A DNA stretch of 20,416 bases from UBA7359 sp047618295 (GTDB lineage: Bacteria > Pseudomonadota > Gammaproteobacteria > Eutrophobiales > Eutrophobiaceae). A program made the translations under genes and the position numbers. The stretch is from contig JBLHKL010000028.1 in assembly GCA_047618295.1 (NCBI GenBank), positions 1 to 20,416 of the forward strand. Direction: 5' to 3'. Positions 14,508 through 20,416 of the stretch are shown one piece after another (positions within the stretch are counted from its first letter, which is position 1; every line of letters begins with the position of its first letter). The notes beneath the pieces were generated by a model. It was given only the letters and a program-made list of their open reading frames with translations, searched no databases and was not told where the DNA came from.

Positions 14508-16252
14508 CGATATCGATTCAAGGGGTCAGTGTATCTCGAGGGATTGCCATAGGGCAGATTCATATTGTTCAACATGATCAGCTCGATGTCCGTGAATACA
14601 GCATTCGCAACTCACAGGTTGAAGATGAACTCTCACGCTTTAATAATGCGATAGCCGATGCACGTCAGCAACTACGCGCCATTCGCGATCATATCCCTGT
14701 TTCAACATCCGTTGATATCTCCGCATTCATAGATACCCACTTGTTAATGCTGGAAGATATAACCCTATCAGAAGAACCCAAACGAATTATTAAAGAACGT
14801 TTATGCAATGCTGAATGGGCATTAAAATTACAACGCGATGCCTTGGTCAATGTCTTTGATGAAATGGCCGACGCCTATCTCAGCACACGCCGCGATGATG
14901 TTGACCATGTTGTAAATAGAATTCTACGTGTTTTATTAAAACAAAAACCTTTATTACATGAAGTCCCTGATGACCATTTAAAAAACAGAATTATTATGGC
15001 CGACGATCTAACGCCGGCCGATACTGTTTTGATGCAACACTATGGCATCGCTGCCTTTGCGACAGAATTCGGTGGCCCAACATCACACACGGCAATCCTG
15101 GCAAGAAGCCTGGGCATCCCTGCTGTCGTCGGCTTACACAGTGCTCGTCGCTTTATTAAAAATGATGATCTGGTCATTATTGATGGTAGTACAGGTATGC
15201 TACTGGTAGACCCAGACAAATCTACTAAAAGCTATTACGAAAAAAGACAACGCGAAGTAAAACGCTACTACTCATCACTCGGAAAACTTAAGAACGCTCC
15301 GACAGAATCAGAAGACGGTATACCAATAACCCTTACCGCTAATATCGAATTACCCAAAGATTTTGAAACCGTAAGAGATGTTGGCGCAAAAGGCGTTGGT
15401 CTCTACCGCACCGAATTTCTCTATATGAACCGAGAAACGCCGCCAGACGAAGAAGAACACTTTGAAACATATTTAAACGTCCTTAAGGCCCTGCGCGGTC
15501 TACCTTTAACGATACGAACACTGGATCTAGGCGCCGACAAGCAAGTCGATGGCGCTGGCAGCCAATCAGGCCAGGTCGGATCAAATCCGGCGCTGGGTTT
15601 ACGCGCGATACGATTATGCTTAAAAGAGCCAGAATTATTCCGCCCGCAATTACGAGCAATTTTAAGGGCTTCCGCCCACGGTCCGGTAAAAATCATGATA
15701 CCGATGCTGACTAATATTCAAGAAGTCCAACAAGTCTTGCAAATAGTTGAGGACATAAAGAGCGACCTAGATAATGAATCCATAGATTATGATTCTGATA
15801 TTGAGATAGGAGGCATGGTTGAAGTCCCTGCTGCTGCCATATGTGCTGATATCTTTGCCAAAAAACTTGATTTTCTTTCAATCGGCACAAACGACTTAAT
15901 CCAATACACAATGGCAATTGATCGGGTTAACGACGAAGTTAATTATTTATATGACCCATTACATCCCGCTGTATTAAAGTTAATAGAAACTACTATTAAG
16001 GCCGGGGAAAAAGCCAACATCCCTGTCTCAATGTGCGGTGAAATGGCTGGGGAAAAAGAATATACACAATTATTGCTAGGCTTGGGGCTTCGAGAGTTCA
16101 GTGTGCACACCGCATCACTATTAGAAATAAAAAAAATAATAAATAACACCAATATCGACGGACTGGCCAGCTTAATTAAAAAAGTACACAACACCTCATC
16201 TGGAACAGAAGTAAATTTATTGCTTCAACGTTTAAATACCGACCAGATATAA
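14504..16252 (+). CDS. ptsI: Phosphoenolpyruvate-protein phosphotransferase (Enzyme I)
   Basis: A 582-residue EI which takes phosphate from PEP and passes it to HPr. The N-terminal HPr-binding region (about 1-130) is followed by the phosphohistidine domain with GGPTSHTAILARSLGIPAVV (His195). The PEP-binding barrel has LYRTEFLYM, LDLGADKQ, GSNPALGLRAIR, GGMVEVPAAA, SIGTNDLIQYTMAIDR and the catalytic Cys511 in SMCGEMAGE. There is no N-terminal GAF domain, so this is not the PtsP (EI-Ntr) type that usually feeds PtsN in enterobacteria. It overlaps ptsH by 4 bases. The next gene, mgtE, starts 87 bases on; I see no strong terminator in that gap. Confidence 0.96.
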   Translation: MTISIQGVSVSRGIAIGQIHIVQHDQLDVREYSIRNSQVEDELSRFNNAIADARQQLRAIRDHIPVSTSVDISAFIDTHLLMLEDITLSEEPKRIIKERLCNAEWALKLQRDALVNVFDEMADAYLSTRRDDVDHVVNRILRVLLKQKPLLHEVPDDHLKNRIIMADDLTPADTVLMQHYGIAAFATEFGGPTSHTAILARSLGIPAVVGLHSARRFIKNDDLVIIDGSTGMLLVDPDKSTKSYYEKRQREVKRYYSSLGKLKNAPTESEDGIPITLTANIELPKDFETVRDVGAKGVGLYRTEFLYMNRETPPDEEEHFETYLNVLKALRGLPLTIRTLDLGADKQVDGAGSQSGQVGSNPALGLRAIRLCLKEPELFRPQLRAILRASAHGPVKIMIPMLTNIQEVQQVLQIVEDIKSDLDNESIDYDSDIEIGGMVEVPAAAICADIFAKKLDFLSIGTNDLIQYTMAIDRVNDEVNYLYDPLHPAVLKLIETTIKAGEKANIPVSMCGEMAGEKEYTQLLLGLGLREFSVHTASLLEIKKIINNTNIDGLASLIKKVHNTSSGTEVNLLLQRLNTDQI

Positions 16253-16339
16253 ATATTTTTCTCCTGCTTACACACAGTCTTTTTAGCATTGAACTGCAAG
16301 CACTGATAGACTCTCGTTCACAAACTTTAAGTAAAGCTT

Positions 16340-17695
16340 ATGGACGATACTACTAAACAAGATCTGGAACTATCTCCTGTCGACTCAATACATGTGGCGC
16401 TGGGAAATGGAGATATTGAAGTCGCGCGCGATATAGTCGCAACACTACATTCTTCCGAAATTGCAGATGTTATCGAAAGCATGCCGAGTCGTGATCGCGA
16501 CAATGCCTGGCAATTAATCGACCCGGAGCTTGAAGGCGATGTGCTCTCGCATATGCAGGATGCAGTACGAACAGAGTTCCTCGAACAAATGCATCCCGAC
16601 AAACTGGCTAATGCCACCAGAAACCTCGATGCCGACGATGTTGTAGATATATTGCAAGACCTTCCAGAGGATGTCGCAGATACCGTACTGCGTTCAATGG
16701 ACGAACAGAACCTGCAACGCCTGCATTCTATCCTTACCTACCCGGAAGACACTGCTGGCGGCTTGATGAATATCGATGTTGTGTCCGTACGTGCCGATGT
16801 TTCATTAGATGCGGTTGCACGTTATCTACGCTTACTAGGGGAAATACCTGCTAAGACAGATAATCTTATGGTCGTTGATCGCGATAATAATTACCTGGGC
16901 GTACTGCCACTGACTGAATTATTGGTTAGAGGCCCGGAAACGACTGTAGGTGCATGGATGGAAGAAGAGGCCTATCTCTCTGCTAACACACCTACATCAG
17001 AAGTCGCAAAACTTTTCGAACAACGTGACTTGGTCTCTGCTGCTGTTATAGATGATGAGGGTCATTTACTCGGACGTATCACCATCGATGACGTCGTCGA
17101 CGTTATCCAGGAAGCCGCTGAGCAAGCCGTAAGAAGCATGGCGGGCTTGGGTGAAGACGATATGTTTTCACCCGTGTTCGTCACCACTAAACGTCGTGCA
17201 ATATGGTTAGGTATAAATCTACTTACCGCATTCCTAGCTGCCTGGGTTATCGGTCGCTTTGAAGACACCATCCAAGAACTTGTAGCGCTTGCCGTTCTTA
17301 TGCCCGTCGTCGCCGGCATGGGTGGGATTGCTGGCAGCCAAACATTGACTATTGCTATTCGTGGTATCGCCCTTGGGCAAATTGTTAAAACCAATATCAA
17401 ACCACTGCTCATAAAAGAACTCACCGTCGGCACTATAAACGGCGTCTTATGGTCATGTGTTGTCGCCACAATAGTTATTCTTTGGTTTGACAATATACTC
17501 CTTGGAATAGTCATCGGCGTATCAATGATTATCAACCTTGTCATCGCCGCTCTTGCAGGCGCATCGATACCATTAGTCCTAAAACGCTTTGGTATAGATC
17601 CAGCAATAGCCGGCGGCGTGATCTTAACAACGGTAACGGATGTTGTTGGATTTATGACTTTCTTGGGTCTAGCGACTATTTTTCTTGTTGCGTAG
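16340..17695 (+). CDS. mgtE: Magnesium transporter MgtE
   Basis: A 451-residue Mg2+ channel. The cytoplasmic MgtE_N superhelical domain covers about 15-125, two CBS domains about 140-260 (with the diagnostic PEDTAGGLMN at 135-144), then a connecting helix and five transmembrane segments from about 285 on. The pore-lining motif MPVVAGMGGIAGSQTL (321-336) and TDVVGFMTFLGLAT (433-446, with Asp434 in the place of the known Mg2+-binding Asp) are present. The motif reads GGIAGSQ rather than GGNAG(N/T)Q; I believe the Ile variant also occurs in other gammaproteobacterial MgtE proteins. In characterised members the N and CBS domains bind Mg2+ and close the pore when cytosolic Mg2+ is high. mgtE after the EI gene is an arrangement known from HprK-containing clusters. 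Confidence 0.95.
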   Translation: MDDTTKQDLELSPVDSIHVALGNGDIEVARDIVATLHSSEIADVIESMPSRDRDNAWQLIDPELEGDVLSHMQDAVRTEFLEQMHPDKLANATRNLDADDVVDILQDLPEDVADTVLRSMDEQNLQRLHSILTYPEDTAGGLMNIDVVSVRADVSLDAVARYLRLLGEIPAKTDNLMVVDRDNNYLGVLPLTELLVRGPETTVGAWMEEEAYLSANTPTSEVAKLFEQRDLVSAAVIDDEGHLLGRITIDDVVDVIQEAAEQAVRSMAGLGEDDMFSPVFVTTKRRAIWLGINLLTAFLAAWVIGRFEDTIQELVALAVLMPVVAGMGGIAGSQTLTIAIRGIALGQIVKTNIKPLLIKELTVGTINGVLWSCVVATIVILWFDNILLGIVIGVSMIINLVIAALAGASIPLVLKRFGIDPAIAGGVILTTVTDVVGFMTFLGLATIFLVA

Positions 17696-18300
17696 GCAAC
17701 GTCACTTAAGTTTGCTTTATAATTTTTAGCCTCTAACTTAATTAAACATTAGTTTCCCCTTTTACGACGAGTTACTTTCTCTATCATGCCAAGAGATAAG
17801 TGACCAAAGAGCGTCGCTCTTGTGCATCCATGCACCCGCGACATTTGTGCGTCCTGCACTTCAGGGCACCCCAATGTCTTGCCCTACTGATATCCTCGGT
17901 ATCAATCTATTTCAATGGCACGCGTATTCGGACTCCTCGACTCTGTCTCCTGATTCGTTCTATCTCCTGCATGGCCCAGACCAGCTTCTCGACCTCACGG
18001 TCTCACCTTCTCCATGCAGTCGTGTCCTAATACGCTTTCGCAACATTCCTGTTTCTCAACCATTCAAATAGAGTAATGTCTCGGCAAGTCACAAGGAAAT
18101 AAAAACCCTAAAATAATTAATATCTGAGATCGGCCAGAAGCAACAGCTTTTCAATTACAGCTTAACGTCCTGAATGAGATGTTGCAGAAGGGCACACTAA
18201 CCTTTTTAAAGGCAACTTCTTTTCAAAACAATATCAAACTTTCGAGAAAAATTTGACTCCTGCAATCATTCTCGGTTCTATTGTTCAGTGCTTCTAAACC
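17696..18300. other. Gene-poor region between convergent mgtE and marC
   Basis: These 605 bases hold no convincing gene. The two edges are strongly AT-rich: sampled lines 17701-17760 and 18061-18120 are about 28% and 30% GC by hand count. The middle (17821-17880) is about 57% GC and packed with short hairpins. TTAAGTT (17706-17712) and AACTTAA (17735-17741) form a weak inverted repeat shortly after mgtE. CGAGAA/TTCTCG (18243-18248, 18269-18274) does the same just beyond the marC stop. Neither has a proper T-tract. Confidence 0.6.
17771..18070. repeat. Hairpin-rich, GC-rich island, probably a decayed interspersed repeat
   Basis: Successive inverted repeats are packed head to tail. GTTACTTTCTCT/AGAGATAAGTGAC spans 17771-17804 (imperfect). 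AAGAGC-GTC-GCTCTT is at 17807-17821 and GTGCAT-CC-ATGCAC at 17822-17835. AGGGCA/TGCCCT pairs 17863-17868 with 17880-17885, and TGATATC/GGTATCA spans 17888-17904 with one G-T pair. The imperfect first hairpin, which would end in a GTGAC-type arm, together with the minus-strand reading FGHLSLGMIEKVTRR, resembles repetitive intergenic sequence I recall from other gammaproteobacteria; this is recollection, not a search result. Two short plus-strand frames through the island (76 and 83 codons) have no recognisable product. The outer boundary at about 18070 is set only by the composition change. Confidence 0.45.
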
Positions 18301-18912
18301 TCAGAACTTGCCTGCCCATGTCCGAATGCCCTGCATGATCATGTCAACAGCAATGGTACCAACAATCATCGCCGTAATGCGTCCGGCTATCTCAATATAC
18401 CTTTGTACTAAGGGTTCTCTGCGTGTGTGAACGAAGTCATACAAAGCTTTGAGTACAAGCATTAACAGAATGGACGTGATTACTGCAATGAGAACGATGA
18501 CGCAGGCACTGACCAGATCATGTCTTTTGCCAATGATGATACTTGCACTGATTGTGCCCGGTCCAATCAGCACAGGCATAGCAATCGCACCAGCGAGGTG
18601 TTGAGACTCCCCTCTCAGAATCTCGATGGCCTTTGGACCGAGGAAAACGAACTGAAGCCCGATTATAAGAAATACTATACCTCCGAATATCTGGAAAGAA
18701 GCAAATTCTGCATGCACGATTCGGGAGAATACGGCATCGCCAAGCATGGCAAAGCAGCAGAAGACAATGCTGGCAATCAGTCCCGCACGGATCAGGACCT
18801 GAGTGAATTGCTTCCTGTTCAGTTTCTCGAATACGTCAACAAGGTAAACACTGACCAAAAAGGGATTGAGAAGAACCAGCAGCAAGCCTATAGAACTAAT
18901 GAACTCAGTCAT
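18301..18912 (-). CDS. MarC-family integral membrane protein
   Basis: A 203-residue protein with six predicted membrane segments. The family signatures are LLVLLNPFLVSVYLVDV near the N-terminus (the LxxPxxxxPxF-like first motif, here with Asn-Pro) and IAMPVLIGPGTISASI in the middle, equivalent to the conserved PLxxGPG segment of MarC/YchE/YhgN proteins. The biochemical function of the family is unresolved; the original link to multiple antibiotic resistance in E. coli was not upheld. The ATG at 18912 follows a purine-rich stretch (GTAGAG). The gene is convergent with mgtE and lies 69 bases after a BCCT transporter gene on the same strand, with its own candidate promoter in between. Confidence 0.85.
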   Translation of the reverse strand: MTEFISSIGLLLVLLNPFLVSVYLVDVFEKLNRKQFTQVLIRAGLIASIVFCCFAMLGDAVFSRIVHAEFASFQIFGGIVFLIIGLQFVFLGPKAIEILRGESQHLAGAIAMPVLIGPGTISASIIIGKRHDLVSACVIVLIAVITSILLMLVLKALYDFVHTRREPLVQRYIEIAGRITAMIVGTIAVDMIMQGIRTWAGKF

Positions 18913-18962
18913 ATCTCTACTACACCTAACTAGGGTTTAAGGGATGCTTTGTCAGTTAAAGC

Positions 18963-18990
18963 ATTATAAATATTCATTAACTCATCTGAA
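18963..18990 (-). promoter_or_regulatory. Candidate sigma-70 promoter for the marC-family gene
   Basis: On the minus strand TTCAGA (18990-18985, 4 of 6) and a perfect TATAAT (18968-18963) are 16 bases apart, giving a leader of about 45 bases to the ATG at 18912. The -35 overlaps the last codons of the BCCT gene, so the two genes may be transcribed separately. Confidence 0.42.
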
Positions 18991-20416
18991 TTTCATCTGC
19001 TTCCATTCAGCATGCAATCCCATATACAGGCTCATGCACATGACTAGTAGTACGATTGTAAAGGGTAAGCCTACGGTTATTGCTGCGGCCTGCAGTGCGC
19101 CGAGCGCATCTTTTCCCCCACCGTACAAAAGTACGGCTGCGATAACGCCTTCCATCGTCGCCCAGAATATGCGTTGCGTTACCGGTGCATTCAGCTTTCC
19201 ACCTGCCGTGATGCTATCAATAACGAGTGAACCAGAATCAGAAGAAGTAATAAAGAACACCAGCACCAGGATAATGGCAACAAACGAAGTCATCTGCGAC
19301 AGCGGTAGGTTTTCCAGCATCTGGAACAAAGCCAGTGAACTGTCCGTAATACCATTTCCCAACTGGCCGATATTTTCCTGCGCCTGCTCGAGACCGATCC
19401 CGCCGAACACACTCATCCAAACAAGAGTGATAGCGGACGGAACTAGCAATACCGAGACTATAAACTGTCGAACGGTACGCCCTTTTGATATACGCGCGAT
19501 AAACATACCGACAAAGGGTGACCAAGATATCCACCATGCCCAGTAGAAAACGGTCCAGCCGTGATAAAAATCATGATCCTCACGGCCAATCCAGTTGCTC
19601 AATGGAATGATGTTTTCAATGTAAGCTAGTAGCGTATTACCCATGCCATTGATGAGCATGCTGGTTGAGCCCAACACTATGACAAAAAATAGCAACAATA
19701 CGGCAAGCCCCATGTTGAAATTACTCAACACCTTAACGCCGCCTTCCAAGCCACGCATCACGGATAGTACAGCGACTCCCGTGACGGAAAAAATAATCAC
19801 GACCTGAGTGGTAATGGTGTTGGGTATGTCAAATAAGAAATTCAGACCACTAGCTGCCTGCTGCGCACCAAATCCCAACGAAGTGGCGAGTCCAAAGATA
19901 GTCGCGAGTATCGCAAAAACATCGATGAGATGTCCGGGTAATCCCCAGGTCGATTCGCCAAGCAGTGGATAAAAAGTGGAGCGTATCGTCAATGGCAAGT
20001 TGCGATTATAGGTCATGTAGGCGAGAGATAGCCCAACCACCGCATAAATAGCCCATGGATGTAGCCCCCAGTGAAACATCGTAGCGCCCATGGCCAATGA
20101 TGCGGCTTTCGGCGTATGGCCGGCAACATTAAATGGCGAGCCATACCATTCGGTGTAATAGGCAACGGGTTCTGCGACACTCCAGAACATCAGTCCGATG
20201 CCCATGCCCGCAGCAAACAGCATAGAAAACCAGGATAATATCGAGAAGTCAGGTTTGGCCTTCTCTCCTCCGATGCGAATCCCACCTACCGGAAGGATAA
20301 TCAGCGCAAGACAAAAGACCACCATGAAATTTGCGGTCAACATGAACAACCAGTCGAAATGTTCGATGGACCAGGCTTTGGAATTGTCGAAGGCTTGTTT
20401 GGAACTTTCCGGATAG
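18982..20416 (-). CDS. BCCT-family betaine/choline-type transporter, start outside the window
   Basis: The frame ending in TGA at 18982 is open to the window edge, giving 477 visible residues. The residues before the first in-frame start-like codon (TTG 20349) read AWSIEHFDW, typical BCCT N-terminal sequence, so the true start lies beyond base 20416. Family signatures are strong: AGMGIGLMFWSVAEP (third helix; the MGIGL form is that of Na+-coupled members such as BetP), HWGLHPWAIYA and FYWAWWISWSPFVGMFIARISKGRT. Counting from the window edge, Trp116, Trp121 and Tyr124 have the W-x4-W-x2-Y spacing of the BetP substrate cage, and the WAWWISW block near 292-298 supplies the other aromatic side. 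This supports a quaternary-ammonium substrate such as glycine betaine, used as osmoprotectant. The cytoplasmic C-terminus is short (ends WKQMKFR), unlike the long osmosensing tail of BetP. Confidence 0.92.
   Translation of the reverse strand, partial: YPESSKQAFDNSKAWSIEHFDWLFMLTANFMVVFCLALIILPVGGIRIGGEKAKPDFSILSWFSMLFAAGMGIGLMFWSVAEPVAYYTEWYGSPFNVAGHTPKAASLAMGATMFHWGLHPWAIYAVVGLSLAYMTYNRNLPLTIRSTFYPLLGESTWGLPGHLIDVFAILATIFGLATSLGFGAQQAASGLNFLFDIPNTITTQVVIIFSVTGVAVLSVMRGLEGGVKVLSNFNMGLAVLLLFFVIVLGSTSMLINGMGNTLLAYIENIIPLSNWIGREDHDFYHGWTVFYWAWWISWSPFVGMFIARISKGRTVRQFIVSVLLVPSAITLVWMSVFGGIGLEQAQENIGQLGNGITDSSLALFQMLENLPLSQMTSFVAIILVLVFFITSSDSGSLVIDSITAGGKLNAPVTQRIFWATMEGVIAAVLLYGGGKDALGALQAAAITVGLPFTIVLLVMCMSLYMGLHAEWKQMKFR

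Noticed and set aside
16253..16339. Terminator or promoter between the EI gene and mgtE
   Set aside because: No GC-rich stem with a T-tract and no well-spaced promoter boxes could be found by eye.
17907..18002. Minus-strand fragment containing EVEKLVWAMQEIERIRRQ, looking like the end of a protein
   Set aside because: Only 31 codons between stops, no start codon context and no family I can name; kept as part of the repeat island.
17820..18071. Plus-strand frame of 83 codons (and an overlapping one of 76 codons, 17800-18030) as new small genes
   Set aside because: They run through the hairpin repeat, have no ribosome-binding site or family resemblance, and their composition follows the island's DNA structure rather than coding bias.
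18520..19546. Plus-strand frames opposite marC and the BCCT gene (18520-18933, 18944-19546)
   Set aside because: They are antisense shadows of well-supported membrane protein genes and have no recognisable product.

Overview
The window looks like chromosomal core DNA from a fairly AT-rich gammaproteobacterium. The order kdsD-kdsC-lptC-lptA-lptB-rpoN-hpf-ptsN is the classical gammaproteobacterial arrangement. It continues here into hprK-rapZ-EIIA(Man)-HPr-EI-mgtE, a continuation known from Xanthomonas-type genomes and resembling betaproteobacterial PTS clusters, but not E. coli. I cannot name the genus from sequence alone.

Layout. Bases 1-372 hold the 3' part of a small unrecognised, probably exported protein, followed by a PaaI-type hotdog thioesterase (394-807). 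Three genes lie on the minus strand: a long MltF-like lytic transglycosylase with two solute-binding-type domains (870-3071), and the peptidoglycan-recycling pair amgK-murU (4966-3324), which overlap by ATGA. A divergent intergenic region (4967-5102) with a palindrome and candidate promoters on both strands separates these from the long plus-strand block. That block starts with a YrbG/CaxA calcium/sodium exchanger. It then carries KDO synthesis (kdsD, kdsC), the LPS transport components lptC, lptA and lptB, sigma-54 (rpoN), hibernation factor hpf, and the tightly packed regulatory phosphotransferase unit ptsN-hprK-rapZ-EIIA-HPr-EI. The MgtE magnesium channel comes last (16340-17695).

Bases 17696-18300 have no convincing gene. 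They contain a hairpin-rich, GC-rich island (about 17771-18070) set in roughly 30% GC flanks, which looks like a decayed interspersed repeat. Beyond it, on the minus strand, are a MarC-family membrane protein and a BCCT betaine-type transporter whose start lies outside the window.

How the genes work together. Most of the window concerns the Gram-negative envelope: murein cleavage (MltF-like), murein sugar salvage (AmgK/MurU), KDO synthesis and LPS export (KdsD, KdsC, LptC/A/B). The PTS section has EI, HPr with His15 and Ser46, HPr kinase and two EIIA proteins but no EIIB or EIIC permease, so it reads as a regulatory rather than a sugar-importing PTS, with RapZ linking to amino-sugar (envelope precursor) control in characterised relatives. 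I found no CRISPR, prophage, transposase, tRNA or rRNA, and no clearly new multi-gene system. The more unusual signals are the hairpin island, the overlapping palindromes before the transglycosylase, the tandem-sensor transglycosylase, and lysine-rich segments in LptA and HprK.
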